In this document: one piece after another, positions 1 through 7,900 of the stretch | Position numbering within the stretch: the stretch's first letter is position 1 | How the letters are laid out: each line of letters begins with the position of its first letter | NCBI GenBank assembly: GCA_030645955.1 | Contig: JAUSMR010000206.1 | Location: forward strand, 1 to 43,886 | Source: Gallionella sp. | GTDB taxonomy: Bacteria; Pseudomonadota; Gammaproteobacteria; Burkholderiales; Gallionellaceae | DNA length: 43,886 nucleotides | Direction of reading: 5' to 3' | Program-made: the position numbers and the translations under genes | The notes under the pieces: model-generated | What the model was told of the DNA's origin: nothing | What the model saw: the letters and a program-made list of their open reading frames with translations, nothing else | Databases searched by the model: none

Positions 1-1
1 T

Positions 2-202
2 ATTCCCGGCCTGCACCTGGAGGCCAACTACCGGGGCGGGGTGTCGGTGCGCGACCGCCTTGCCTGCGGCCATGCGGTGGCGAACCGGATCCTGGCGGCA
101 CGGCGCTGGCCATCCGTTGAACGGAAGAGGCGCGAAGAAACCGGGAGGGCAGGCGGGATGGCTGTGTATCCGCTTGAGGCAATGGATCCGGCTATTGAAT
201 GA
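2..202 (+). CDS. Protoporphyrinogen oxidase-like flavoprotein, C-terminal fragment
   Basis: Only the last 66 codons are in the window; the 5' end lies upstream. The visible start reads IPGLHLEANYRGGVSVRD, followed by a Cys-Gly-His-Ala-Val-Ala stretch. This resembles the C-terminal FAD-contacting segment of oxygen-dependent protoporphyrinogen oxidases (HemY/HemG group: PGL-L-GN-Y-GV-V-D-C--SG). In that family the segment closes the FAD site of the enzyme that oxidises protoporphyrinogen IX in heme synthesis. The glycine-rich N-terminal dinucleotide fold cannot be checked here. The last ~30 residues after the family core are charged and not recognisable. The gene converges on prfB with about 70 bp between the stops. 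A related amine oxidase-fold enzyme, such as a squalene or phytoene desaturase type, is the main alternative. Confidence 0.6.
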   Translation: MPGLHLEANYRGGVSVRDRLACGHAVANRILAARRWPSVERKRREETGRAGGMAVYPLEAMDPAIE

Positions 203-275
203 GAATTGTTCCCAACCGGTGTCCAGAACCAGCAGCCTGCCGGACTTGCTTCATTGAGTCGCACTCGGACAGGTA

Positions 276-1380
276 TTAAACGCCTTGCTTTAAACTGGCC
301 GAGATGAAATCGTCCAGGTCGCCGTCCAGCACGCCCTGGGTATTGCCGACTTCATAATTGGTGCGCAAATCCTTGATGCGCGACTGGTCGAGCACGTAGG
401 AACGGATCTGGTGGCCCCAGCCGATGTCGGTCTTGCCGTCTTCCATCGCTTGTTTTTCTTCATTGCGCTTGCGCAGTTCTTCCTCGTACAGACGCGATTT
501 CAGCATCGCCATCGCTTCGGCGCGGTTGCGGTGCTGTGAGCGGTCGCTCTGGCACTGCACCACGATATTGGTGGGCAGGTGGGTGATGCGCACCGCCGAG
601 TCGGTCTTGTTGATGTGCTGTCCGCCCGCGCCCGAGGCGCGGTAGGTGTCCACGCGCAGGTCGGCGGGATTGATCTCGACCTCGATGGATTCGTCCACTT
701 CGGGATAGACGACCACGCTGGAGAACGAGGTGTGACGGCGGTTGCCGGAATCGAACGGCGACTTGCGCACCAGCCGGTGCACGCCGGTTTCGGTGCGCAG
801 ATGGCCGTAGGCATAGTCGCCGATCACTTTGAGGGATGCGCCTTTGATGCCCGCGACTTCGCCGTCGGATTGTTCCAGCACTTCGACTGTAAAGCCCTTG
901 CGCTCGCAGTAGCGCAGATACATGCGCAGCAGCATCGATGCCCAGTCCTGCGCTTCGGTGCCGCCCGAGCCGGATTGAATGTCGAGGAAGCAACTGTTCG
1001 GGTCCATCGGGTGGGCGAACATGCGGCGGAATTCCATCGCCGCGACGCGCTTCTCGATGTCCTGAATGTCGGCGGCGGTGCCTTGCAGACTTTCATCGTC
1101 GTTTTCCGCCTTCGCCATTTCAAACAGCTCGGCGGCGTCGGAAAGGTTTTGCTGGATTTGCTTTAGGCCGAGCACCACGCCTTCCAGCATTTTGCGCTCG
1201 CGCCCCAGCTCCTGCGCGCGCTTGGCGTCCTGCCAGATGGCGGGGTCTTCGGCGAGTTGTGATACTTCGACTAGGCGATCCTGCTTGGTATCGAAGTCAA
1301 AGATACCTCCGCAATTCCGCGCTGCGTGACGCCAAGTCTTGCAGCTGGTTGGATAAGGAGTTGAGTTGTTCTGCTTCCAT
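276..1380 (-). CDS. prfB: Peptide chain release factor 2 (RF2), with programmed +1 frameshift
   Basis: RF2 recognises UGA and UAA stop codons and triggers peptidyl-tRNA hydrolysis on the ribosome. Zero-frame translation starts at the ATG at 1380 and runs 27 codons to CTT TGA C (1302-1296). A purine-rich CGG AGG TAT precedes this, acting as the internal Shine-Dalgarno-like stimulator. Slipping +1 over the U of the UGA at 1299 opens the long frame 1298-276, giving a product of about 367 residues, the normal RF2 length. Hallmarks are the peptidyl-transferase motif [15 protein letters not shown] and the stop-codon-reading SPF tripeptide ([15 protein letters not shown]). The frameshift autoregulates RF2: low RF2 leaves the UGA undecoded and favours slippage. 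lysS, a frequent downstream partner, is not present; the next gene is convergent. Confidence 0.97.
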
Positions 1381-1463
1381 GATGTTGTCGCTGATTTCTA
1401 AAGGGTGCGATTATACCTGCCTTGAGTCAATCCAGATTGTTCATTAAGCTCAAAACGTTGTTG

Positions 1464-1560
1464 TAGGAGCGCAGCTAGCTGCGCGATGGCAAAACATCGC
1501 CCGATAAATCGGGCTCCTACGCCGAAGATATTTGGTCTATCGTTCCCACGCTCTGCGTGG
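1464..1560. repeat. REP-like palindromes between the MazG-type gene and prfB
   Basis: The outer arms GTAGGAGC and GCTCCTAC (1464-1520) enclose the perfect palindrome CGCAGCTAGCTGCG and a second small hairpin CCCGATAAATCGGG. A separate hairpin CCACG-CTCTG-CGTGG follows at 1546-1560. Both are of the dispersed intergenic palindrome type common in proteobacteria. The region holds no gene. Confidence 0.65.
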
Positions 1561-1572
1561 AAATGCAAATGG

Positions 1573-1938
1573 TCAACTGCGGTTTTCAGGTGAATATTTT
1601 TTCGCGCTGCCGCGCACCTGATCCGCCGGGTATTTCACCGCGTTCTTCTCCAGCTTGCGCAGTGCGGCCTCCAGCAGGTCCACATCCAGCTTGTCGGAGA
1701 GGCGCACCAGATACAGCAGGATATCGGCCAACTCCTCGGCAACGGCCGGTTTGACCTCGGCGGAAAGGTTGACCGTCTGCGCCTCCGTCAGCCACTGAAA
1801 ATGCTCCATCAGCTCGGCGACTTCCACCATCAGCGCCATGCTCAGGTTTTTCGGCGAATGAAACTGATCCCAGTCGCGCGCCTCGGCGAAAGCGCGCAAT
1901 TTGTCGCGCAACAACAGCAGATCGGATGGGTTGGACAT
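1573..1938 (-). CDS. MazG-like nucleotide pyrophosphohydrolase
   Basis: A protein of 121 residues belonging to the all-alpha NTP pyrophosphohydrolase superfamily (MazG / RS21-C6 dCTPase group). These enzymes cleave non-canonical or excess (d)NTPs to NMP and pyrophosphate and help sanitise the nucleotide pool. The metal-binding helices are visible: EVAELMEHFQW near residues 39-49 and EELADILLYLVRLSDKLDVD near 68-87, together giving the E-x-x-E ... E-x-x-D pattern that coordinates Mg2+. The length fits the short stand-alone members. The ATG at 1938 is preceded on its strand by GGAG at 8-nt spacing. The substrate cannot be read from sequence. It is transcribed toward prfB but separated from it by repeats. 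Confidence 0.88.
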   Translation of the reverse strand: MSNPSDLLLLRDKLRAFAEARDWDQFHSPKNLSMALMVEVAELMEHFQWLTEAQTVNLSAEVKPAVAEELADILLYLVRLSDKLDVDLLEAALRKLEKNAVKYPADQVRGSAKKYSPENRS

Positions 1939-2067
1939 GGCATGGCTCCGTGCGTGGTGAATGTTGGCGGCTATTGTAATACGCCCCGGGGAGGGGCATC
2001 ATGCGCATGACTAAAGACACTGAATCCGGATTATTTTGGCTAACCGAAAACAGAAAGAACTCATACG

Positions 2068-2481
2068 ATGAACGAATACATTTTCTTCGATGCCAGGCTG
2101 CGCGACAAGTTTGCCGAACACGCAAAAGCACTGGGAGTGGAATGCGAGCTGCGCGATGACAGCATGGGCTTGGTCGTTGCGGTGCCCGAAGAAATTGATG
2201 ACGATCTGGATGACGAACTCGAGGCTCATTACGACGTGCTGCAGGAAGAGCAGTCCGACCTGCTGGCACTGTCGGAAGGCGGGCTCAAGAAGCTGGCGGG
2301 GTTCCAGCTGGTGCTGCCCGACGGTCAAACCTCCACCGTGGCGCTGCAGCCGGATATGGCCAAACGCCTGCTTTCCTGCTTCAGCTTCGAGGAAATACAG
2401 GTGCTGTTCGACACCGTTGCACGCAGCGCGCTTGATCCGAAGAACAGGCCTCTGTGCGAGATATTGCGGGCTGAAAAATAG
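2068..2481 (+). CDS. Conserved-looking hypothetical protein, acidic, 137 aa
   Basis: I do not recognise this family. The product is a soluble acidic protein with no signal peptide or membrane segment. It has a very acidic stretch near residues 37-49 (EEIDDDLDDELEAHYD), predicted alpha-helical, followed by a region around residues 65-90 that reads like a small alpha/beta domain (LAGFQLVLPDGQTSTVAL). The C-terminal half is helical and ends in RPLCEILRAEK. Codon usage resembles the neighbours, and the frame is uninterrupted with an ATG after a weak AAAGAA ribosome site, so it is very probably real. It is divergent from the MazG-type gene with about 130 bp between them. No function is proposed. 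Confidence 0.8.
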   Translation: MNEYIFFDARLRDKFAEHAKALGVECELRDDSMGLVVAVPEEIDDDLDDELEAHYDVLQEEQSDLLALSEGGLKKLAGFQLVLPDGQTSTVALQPDMAKRLLSCFSFEEIQVLFDTVARSALDPKNRPLCEILRAEK

Positions 2482-2581
2482 CAGGTGCCGGGATAAACCT
2501 ACACACTGCGAACCGCGCAAGCGGAGCGGAAATACGCTGTACCGTTACAGCATAGCCACTATGCAGCGCAGTTCGCTCCAC

Positions 2582-2687
2582 CGTCACTGCGAGCCGCATA
2601 TGCGGCGCGGCAGTCCAGAGATTTTCTGTCGGGGTTGACGCTGCGCTACGGGATTGCCGCGTCGGCTGCGCCTTCTCGCAATGACAG
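2582..2687. repeat. CGTCATTGCGAG-type inverted repeat, degenerate copy
   Basis: The element begins CGTCACTGCGAGCC, passes GGCAGTCCAG and GGGATTGCCGCG, and ends CTTCTCGCAATGACAG, so its two halves are imperfect inverted repeats of about 45 bp. A second, better-preserved copy closes the window at 43763-43880. This is a dispersed, non-coding, MITE-like palindrome. It occupies most of the 262-bp gap between the 137-aa gene and the epimerase gene. Confidence 0.75.
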
Positions 2688-2743
2688 CTTGGGTGAATGA
2701 ATCAGCGATCCACACGGCACTTTGAAACTAAACGGGAGGTCAC

Positions 2744-3643
2744 ATGCAAATCCTCATCACTGGCGGTACCGGCCTGATCGGCAAGCAGCTCTGCAAGGCA
2801 TTGCTGGCGGAAGGCCATGAATTGACGGTGTTCAGCCGCAATCCGGCATCCGTCCCGGCCAAATGCGGCGCAGGGGTCCACGCGATAGGCGCGCTTGGCG
2901 AGTGGCATCCCGGCAAGACTTTCGATGCGGTCATCAATCTGGCGGGCGAGCCGATTGTCGATGCGCGCTGGACGGCGCGGCGCAAGCAGGTCTTGTGGGA
3001 GAGCCGTGTCACTTTAACCCAGGAGCTGGTCAGGCATATCGCTACTGCCGGGCGCAAGCCGGCAGTATTGATAAGCGGCTCGGCGGTAGGCTATTACGGC
3101 AATCGCGGCGATACCGCGATGTACGAGGCGGCGGATGCCGGAGAGGATTTTGCCGCGCAGTTGTGCAAAGCGTGGGAAGACGCGGCGCGCGCCGCAGAAC
3201 AAGTCGGGGTGCGGGTGTGCCTGCTGCGCACCGGTTTGATATTAAGCAACAAGGGCGGCTTGCTGGGGCGCATGCTGCCGGCGTTCAAGCTCGGCCTGGG
3301 CGCGCGCCTGGGCAATGGAAAGCAGTGGATGAGCTGGGTGCACATCGACGACTATGTGGCGATGGTGCTCAAGTTGCTGCACGACGCCCAGGCCAGCGGG
3401 CCATACAACATGACCGCGCCGCAACCGGCCACCAATGCGGAATTCACCGCTGCCCTCGCGAAAGCGCTGCACCGCCCTGCGCTGTTCGCGGCCCCCGCAC
3501 CGCTGCTGAAACTGGCGATGGGCGAACGCGTCTGCCTGCTGCTCGAAGGGCAAAAAGTTCTGCCCGGCAAGATGACTGCTGCCGGTTATCGGTTCCAGTA
3601 TCCCAGTCTGGATGAGGCGCTGGGGAATTTGTTTGGCGGGTAG
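2744..3643 (+). CDS. TIGR01777-type NAD(P)-dependent epimerase (YfcH-like)
   Basis: A protein of 299 residues in the extended short-chain dehydrogenase fold. The N-terminus carries the Rossmann dinucleotide motif ITGGTGLIGKQL (GxxGxxG, residues 5-16). The central signatures INLAGEPI and RWTARRKQ, followed by LISGSAVGYYG, are typical of the TIGR01777/YfcH group. The C-terminus (residues ~240-299: LLKLAMGER, LLEGQKVLPGKM) matches the DUF1731 domain that ends this family. The substrate is not established for the family. The ATG has a strong GGAGG site 6 nt upstream. It appears monocistronic: the next gene starts 150 bp downstream and differs in base composition. Confidence 0.92.
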   Translation: MQILITGGTGLIGKQLCKALLAEGHELTVFSRNPASVPAKCGAGVHAIGALGEWHPGKTFDAVINLAGEPIVDARWTARRKQVLWESRVTLTQELVRHIATAGRKPAVLISGSAVGYYGNRGDTAMYEAADAGEDFAAQLCKAWEDAARAAEQVGVRVCLLRTGLILSNKGGLLGRMLPAFKLGLGARLGNGKQWMSWVHIDDYVAMVLKLLHDAQASGPYNMTAPQPATNAEFTAALAKALHRPALFAAPAPLLKLAMGERVCLLLEGQKVLPGKMTAAGYRFQYPSLDEALGNLFGG

Positions 3644-3792
3644 CTGTTAAGGCTGCATGGTTGATTGCGATGCGCCTAAGCTATTTGGACTATGGTGGGG
3701 AAGGGGCTTTGCTGTTAGATTGCGGGATGATGTATTTGGAGCCCTCGTGTTACTTGGACGGGAAATATTCAGCAATTAATATTAAATAGATC

Positions 3793-4284
3793 ATGACGAA
3801 TACCGAGCCTAACGCAGGTGAACATAGTGATGAGCAGGGATTTTTTCCGCCAATTCCTATGGTAGCGTCCATTCCGACTGCCGATGTTGGCCTTCCGCCG
3901 GAAGGCAATAATGTTCGGCATGCTGCATACCCTGTTAAACAACCTGAAGAAGAGCTAAACGAATACTTGATTGAGGTTCGGGCAACTAAATTGACCAAAT
4001 GCCGAACGCTTCTAACTGCGCTGCAAGGGGAAAAATTCTCTTGGGCAGAACTTCTTTTGGCAGTTTCATCCCTAGCTATTGGAGCAAGTCTGGGCGCTTT
4101 AAGTAGCGACATTACATATACAAGCAATGCTAGCCTCTGGAAGTTTTTATTTGTTGCCCTCCCTTTGATTGGTGTCGCAACTTTGACTGCATATTTCTTT
4201 GTCCGGCAGACGACCAGTCAGAATGCATCCAGCACAGCAAAAGCAGTTCTAGATGAACTTCCAGACCCGGCAAAATCTAAATAG
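3793..4284 (+). CDS. Two-TM membrane protein of unknown function (partner of the protease)
   Basis: A 163-residue protein I cannot assign to a family. Residues 1-75 are soluble and proline/acid-rich with a short helical part (EEELNEYLIEVRATKLTKC). Two hydrophobic segments follow, about residues 84-103 (ELLLAVSSLAIGASLGALSS) and 116-137 (LWKFLFVALPLIGVATLTAYFF), and the C-terminal tail is short and charged. A TM hairpin with both ends on the same, probably cytoplasmic, side is the simplest topology. The gene is clearly more AT-rich than its flanks. Its stop is 10 nt before the start of the protease gene, so the two are almost certainly co-transcribed. The pair looks horizontally acquired. Confidence 0.75.
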   Translation: MTNTEPNAGEHSDEQGFFPPIPMVASIPTADVGLPPEGNNVRHAAYPVKQPEEELNEYLIEVRATKLTKCRTLLTALQGEKFSWAELLLAVSSLAIGASLGALSSDITYTSNASLWKFLFVALPLIGVATLTAYFFVRQTTSQNASSTAKAVLDELPDPAKSK

Positions 4285-4294
4285 GACTTTTTCG

Positions 4295-5083
4295 ATGAAT
4301 CTAAGCGACCTGAGCACCCAGCTACTTTTCACAACCGTACCCCTTTGGGCAGAATTGCCAACGGGTAAGAGTTCCGCTACTGCTTTTATTTACAACGCTC
4401 CTATTGAGGGAAAACCAGACCAGTCTATACCGCTGTTGGTAACGAATCATCATGCTGTTAATAACGCTAAAAGAGTTGTAGTGGAATTTGTAGAACGCAA
4501 AGGTGATATGCCGGACACTACAAAGAAGTTATTTGTAGAAGTCGATTTAGGTCAGCTAAAAAAATATTCAGATTCAAAAAATGATTTGGCAGCTGCTCCA
4601 ATAGGATCACTTTTGAACTCAAGAGAAGCAATCGGCCAGCCATTATTTTTTCGGTCCATAGACCCTAGTTTAGTGCCCGCGCCGGATGTTTTTAGTGAGC
4701 TTGCTGCAATGGAAGAAATTGTATTTATAGGTTATCCATCTGGCCTTCGAGATGAGAAAAACTCAATTCCATTAATCAGGCGTGGTATCACATCGACCCC
4801 AGTCTGGAATGATTTTCAAGGCTCTCCCCATTTCTTGATCGATGCTGGTGTCTTTCCGGGTTCCAGTGGCAGCCCTGTATTCATCTTAAACCAAGGGGCT
4901 TATGCAACAAAATCCGGGTTGAGTATTGGAAACCGAATCTTGTTTCTTGGGGTTTTGTCGGAAACTATGCTTCGCCAATCAAACACTGAGGTCTACCTCG
5001 GTATCGGTAAAGTGCTACGAAGCGATGTTGTAGCTCAATTCCTCTCCAACGTTGCCAGAACTTTGGCGGAACCTACAAACTGA
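4295..5083 (+). CDS. Trypsin-like (S1-fold) serine protease, stand-alone
   Basis: A 262-residue protein with the chymotrypsin-fold catalytic triad in order: His53 in LLVTNHHAV, Asp97 in SKNDLAAAPIG, and Ser191 in GVFPGSSGSPVF. The motif GSSGSP corresponds to the family's G-x-S-G-S/G-P. No PDZ domain, signal peptide or membrane anchor is visible, so it is not a DegP/HtrA protease and is probably cytoplasmic. The ATG at 4295 is preferred to the in-frame ATG at 4253 because it follows AGGA at 9-nt spacing and because the upstream start would overlap the preceding gene by 32 nt. It shares low GC content and tight spacing with the membrane protein gene, suggesting a functional pair. The substrate is unknown. 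Confidence 0.85.
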   Translation: MNLSDLSTQLLFTTVPLWAELPTGKSSATAFIYNAPIEGKPDQSIPLLVTNHHAVNNAKRVVVEFVERKGDMPDTTKKLFVEVDLGQLKKYSDSKNDLAAAPIGSLLNSREAIGQPLFFRSIDPSLVPAPDVFSELAAMEEIVFIGYPSGLRDEKNSIPLIRRGITSTPVWNDFQGSPHFLIDAGVFPGSSGSPVFILNQGAYATKSGLSIGNRILFLGVLSETMLRQSNTEVYLGIGKVLRSDVVAQFLSNVARTLAEPTN

Positions 5084-5166
5084 CTATACGTTATCTTTAA
5101 CAGTCCAGAACTAAAGGGGTCGGGTTCGCAATTATTTCGGAATCGTTAGGCGGCGCAATGAAATGA

Positions 5167-5192
5167 AAAGGGCATCCATGCGGATGCCCTTT
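5167..5192 (+). terminator. Hairpin downstream of the protease cassette
   Basis: An 11-bp perfect stem AAAGGGCATCC / GGATGCCCTTT closes on a 4-nt loop, 84 nt after the protease stop. No U-tract follows on the plus strand, so termination is likely but not certain. The rest of 5195-5424 has no gene; it contains a second small hairpin AACTTGGC-GAT-GCCAAGTT. Confidence 0.55.
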
Positions 5193-5413
5193 GCCGTATT
5201 TGAGGGGGGATTGTTTGGCTTTCGCTTTGCCTCCGCGAAAGCCTTATCCCTCATTTCATTCGGGACTGCCTTCGGCAACCTGCGCAAGCGGCTGGTGGTT
5301 TCGGCCGCCGCTTTGCGGCTTAACTTGGCGATGCCAAGTTAGCCTACGCCGCAACAAGCCGCTGCACGGCGTGTTGTCGAAGCCAAGGGGGTTCTCGAAG
5401 TACCCCACCCACT

Positions 5414-5449
5414 CAACCAAATAAAAAACCGCCCACATGGGGCGGTTTT
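5414..5449 (-). terminator. Rho-independent terminator of tRNA-Ser
   Basis: The stem AAAACCGCCC / GGGCGGTTTT (5425-5434 with 5440-5449) is followed on the minus strand by a T-rich run (TTTTTTATT). It lies 6 nt past the CCA end of the tRNA gene. Confidence 0.88.
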
Positions 5450-5454
5450 GTATT

Positions 5455-5545
5455 TGGCGGAGAAGGGGGGATTCGAACCCCCGTTGGGATATTATCCCAA
5501 ACACGCTTTCCAGGCGTGCGACTTAAACCACTCATCCACCTCTCC
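5455..5545 (-). tRNA. tRNA-Ser (anticodon GGA)
   Basis: A 91-nt gene on the minus strand. The acceptor stem GGAGAGG pairs with CTTCTCC; the discriminator is G and CCA is encoded. The anticodon arm CACGC-CTGGAAA-GCGTG presents GGA, reading UCC/UCU serine codons. A long variable arm (TTGGGATAATATCCCAA) identifies a class II tRNA, as expected for serine, and the T arm contains GGTTCGAATCC. It sits beside the AT-rich protease cassette. I found no duplicated tRNA 3' end that would mark an attachment site. Confidence 0.97.
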
Positions 5546-5589
5546 GAAGGGCGCGCAGGATATACCAGAACAGGCTTTGCCGCAAATCT

Positions 5590-5737
5590 ATACATAGCGG
5601 CATAAATCTACTGCGCGGCTCCAGAGCGGGGTCGGGCGGTGCTCGCGCTCCTCACATACTGCTTTGTATGCTCCGGGCACTGCGCTCCGGCCTCCCCCAC
5701 TCCGAAGCCGCTCGCTACGATTTCTGCCGCTATGTAT
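5590..5737. repeat. Imperfect palindromic element overlapping the 3' end of gloB
   Basis: The ends ATACATAGCGGCA and TGCCGCTATGTAT are inverted copies. The interior is also an imperfect palindrome: the left arm has GCGCGGCTCCAGAGCGGGG and the right arm, complemented, has GAGCGGCTTCGGAGTGGGG, folding around CACATACTGCTTTGTATG. The right end contributes the last codons and TAG stop of gloB (5730-5732). The gap between the tRNA and gloB is occupied by this element. Confidence 0.75.
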
Positions 5738-6539
5738 TGAACTGGTTTCTCCACGCACGCAGCGCGGTGAATACGCCCAGTTCACTGACTCCAAGCTCGC
5801 TGGTGTCGGTCAGGCCGCGCTGTTGCAGCGTGCGGATGATCTCCGGCTGGGTGCAGCGCAGGAAGGGGTTGGTGGCTTTTTCCAGCGCGATCGTGGAGGG
5901 CACGGTCGGCTGGTTGGCGGCGCGCAGTTGCCGGGTGGCGGCGATGCGTTGTTGCACGTCGGGGTTACCGGGTTCGCAGGCCAGCGCGAAGCGCAGGTTG
6001 GCGGCGGTGTATTCGTGTGCGCAATAGACGAGGGTATCGCCGGGCAGCATGGACAGGCGTTGCAGGGAGTGGTGCAATTGCGCGAGCGTTCCTTCGAAGT
6101 TTCTGCCGCAGCCTGCGCCGAACAGGACGTCGCCGCAAAACACGATTCCGGGCGCGATGTAGGCGAGGTGGTCGTCGAGGTGGCCGGGGGTTTCGATGAT
6201 GTCGAATGTGACGGGCAAACCGGTATCTGGCGCGTCGAGCTTGAGCTGGGCGCCTTCGCGCAGGTCATCGGTGATGTGCGGGTTGCCGGGATGTCGCCGC
6301 CCATACACCGGCACGTTGTATACTTCGCGCAATTTTGCGATGCCGCCGGTGTGGTCGGCATGGCGGTGGGTGCATAAAATCGCCTCAAGTTGCAGGTCGT
6401 GCGCATTCAGGAAGGCCAGTGCCGGCTCGGCCTCGCCGGGATCGACCACGGCGGCATGGTGGCCGTTGTGGATGACCCAGATGTAGTTGTCTTGCAGGGC
6501 CGGGACGGCGGTGATTTCAAATGGTGAACGGGGGAACAT
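5730..6539 (-). CDS. gloB: Hydroxyacylglutathione hydrolase (glyoxalase II)
   Basis: Hydrolyses S-D-lactoylglutathione to D-lactate and glutathione, the second step of methylglyoxal detoxification in the cytoplasm. The 269-residue protein has the metallo-beta-lactamase signature THRHADHTGG (THxHxDH) near residue 58 for the binuclear metal site. It also has the family's early segment VPALQDNYIWVIHN, ETPGHLDDHLAY, the bridging aspartate in VFCGDVLFGAGCGR, and YCAHEYTAANLRFA. The open frame extends upstream, but the family N-terminus (FEITAVPALQDNY) fixes the start near the ATG at 6539. The C-terminal stop is provided by an adjacent repeat. It is divergent from the methyltransferase gene with only 21 bp between starts, so any promoters must lie inside the opposite coding regions. 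Confidence 0.96.
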   Translation of the reverse strand: MFPRSPFEITAVPALQDNYIWVIHNGHHAAVVDPGEAEPALAFLNAHDLQLEAILCTHRHADHTGGIAKLREVYNVPVYGRRHPGNPHITDDLREGAQLKLDAPDTGLPVTFDIIETPGHLDDHLAYIAPGIVFCGDVLFGAGCGRNFEGTLAQLHHSLQRLSMLPGDTLVYCAHEYTAANLRFALACEPGNPDVQQRIAATRQLRAANQPTVPSTIALEKATNPFLRCTQPEIIRTLQQRGLTDTSELGVSELGVFTALRAWRNQFNT

Positions 6540-6560
6540 TGAGCGAGCGGGACGTAAGCG

Positions 6561-7454
6561 ATGCCGAATTGTAAGCCAACTGCGCAAAGTCTGAGCGAGT
6601 GGTTCGCCACCCCGCAGGGGGGTTATGTGCTGACTCGCGAGCAGGCGTATTTTGACCGCACGGTGACCGATATTTTCGGCTACAACGCGCTGCAACTGGG
6701 TTTGCCTGAGCATGATTTTCTGCGCAGCAACCGGATGCCGTTGCGCATTAGTGCAGGCAATCAGGCGGGGAACGACGTGCGGGCACGACACGGTGAGGCG
6801 GAGCATTCTGGTGCGGGAGTGCCCGCATCGCACCTTCTCCCGCAATCGGCTGGCTACGCCAGTAACGTGTCGAAGGTGCGCCTGTGTTGCTCGGAGCTGC
6901 CGTTCGACACTGCCAGCCTGGATTTGGTGCTGATACCGCATGTCCTCGAATTCTCCGAGCACCCGCACCAGATCCTGCGCGAGGTGGAGAGGGTGCTGAT
7001 GCCGGAAGGCAGCCTGATCATCAGCGGCTTCAATCCGCGCAGTCTCTGGGGGATGCGAAGCACGCTGGGGGGGCTGCGAAAAACGCTGGGGGGGCTGCGC
7101 CGACCGCTGGGCTGCAAGCAGGGTTATCCGTGGAACGGCCATTTCATTGCATTACCGCGCATCAAGGACTGGCTGGCATTGCTCGGCTTTGAAGTGGTGG
7201 GCGGGCGCTTTGCCGCTTACGCGCCGCCATTCCGTCAAGCCAAATGGCTGGAGCGCTGCGCATTTATGGAAGCGGCAGGCGACCGCTGGTGGGCGGTCAG
7301 CGGCGGGGTGTATTTTTTGCACGCGATCAAACGCGTGCCCGGGATGCGGCTGATCAAGCCGCAGTGGAACGAGAGGCTGGTGAGCAAGCTGCTGCCGGTC
7401 GCGCCGAAGTTGAACAACAAGATTACGCAGCGCAGAGAGACCGATCCGCAATGA
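6561..7454 (+). CDS. Class I SAM-dependent methyltransferase (YafS-like), with internal insertions
   Basis: The gene lies between gloB and rnhA, exactly where enterobacteria carry yafS, and has the same N-terminus ([19 protein letters not shown]) and domain end. The post-motif region [21 protein letters not shown] and [25 protein letters not shown] is intact. The protein is 297 residues. Two features are odd. Residues ~66-104 (6756-6872) form a stretch without family character whose DNA contains inverted copies of TGCGGGCAC. Residues ~169-182 carry a tandem repeat ([14 protein letters not shown]) from a 21-bp duplication. The first lies where the SAM-binding beta1/motif I region should be, so activity is uncertain. 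The methyl acceptor is unknown. The stop overlaps the rnhA start (ATGA). Confidence 0.85.
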   Translation: MPNCKPTAQSLSEWFATPQGGYVLTREQAYFDRTVTDIFGYNALQLGLPEHDFLRSNRMPLRISAGNQAGNDVRARHGEAEHSGAGVPASHLLPQSAGYASNVSKVRLCCSELPFDTASLDLVLIPHVLEFSEHPHQILREVERVLMPEGSLIISGFNPRSLWGMRSTLGGLRKTLGGLRRPLGCKQGYPWNGHFIALPRIKDWLALLGFEVVGGRFAAYAPPFRQAKWLERCAFMEAAGDRWWAVSGGVYFLHAIKRVPGMRLIKPQWNERLVSKLLPVAPKLNNKITQRRETDPQ

Positions 7455-7900
7455 CGAAGGACGTGGTTGAGATATTCACCGATGGCGCCTGCAAGGGCAA
7501 TCCCGGTGTGGGCGGATGGGGTGCGCTGCTGCGCACCAAGGGCAAGGAGCGCGAGCTGTTCGGCGGCGAGGCGCATACCACCAACAACCGCATGGAGTTG
7601 ATGGGCGCGATTTCCGCATTGGAGGCGTTGAAGCGGCATTGCCATGTGCGCCTGCATACCGACTCGAAATATGTGCAACAGGGCATCAGTACCTGGATAC
7701 ACGACTGGAAACTGCGCGGCTGGAAGACTTCGACCAAGAAGCCGGTGAAGAACGAGGACTTGTGGCGCAGGCTGGACGCGCTGGCAGAGCAACACCAGAT
7801 CGAATGGGTGTGGGTCAAGGGACATGCGGGACACGACGGCAACGAACGCGCCGATGAGCTGGCGAATCGCGGCGTGGAAGAGATGCAGGGGCAGTTGTAG
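7451..7900 (+). CDS. rnhA: Ribonuclease HI
   Basis: A 149-residue enzyme that cleaves the RNA strand of RNA/DNA hybrids during replication and R-loop removal. The carboxylate active site is visible: Asp in [11 protein letters not shown], Glu in [10 protein letters not shown], Asp in HTDSKYV, and Asp in [10 protein letters not shown], with the flexible-loop histidine in [10 protein letters not shown]. The basic handle region ([22 protein letters not shown], about residues 78-99) is present. The start at 7451 overlaps the methyltransferase stop by 4 nt, implying translational coupling. A hairpin terminator follows the stop directly. Confidence 0.97.
   Translation: MTKDVVEIFTDGACKGNPGVGGWGALLRTKGKERELFGGEAHTTNNRMELMGAISALEALKRHCHVRLHTDSKYVQQGISTWIHDWKLRGWKTSTKKPVKNEDLWRRLDALAEQHQIEWVWVKGHAGHDGNERADELANRGVEEMQGQL

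Noticed and set aside
579..1166. A 195-codon plus-strand frame opposite prfB
   Set aside because: It is the antisense shadow of RF2; the opposite strand has all RF2 hallmarks.
3644..5455. A tRNA-Ser attachment-site island carrying the protease cassette
   Set aside because: No duplicated tRNA 3' end and no integrase gene were found around the cassette, so I do not call an integrated element.
5256..5504. An 82-codon minus-strand frame reading through the tRNA-Ser gene
   Set aside because: It is translated tRNA plus its terminator, not a gene.
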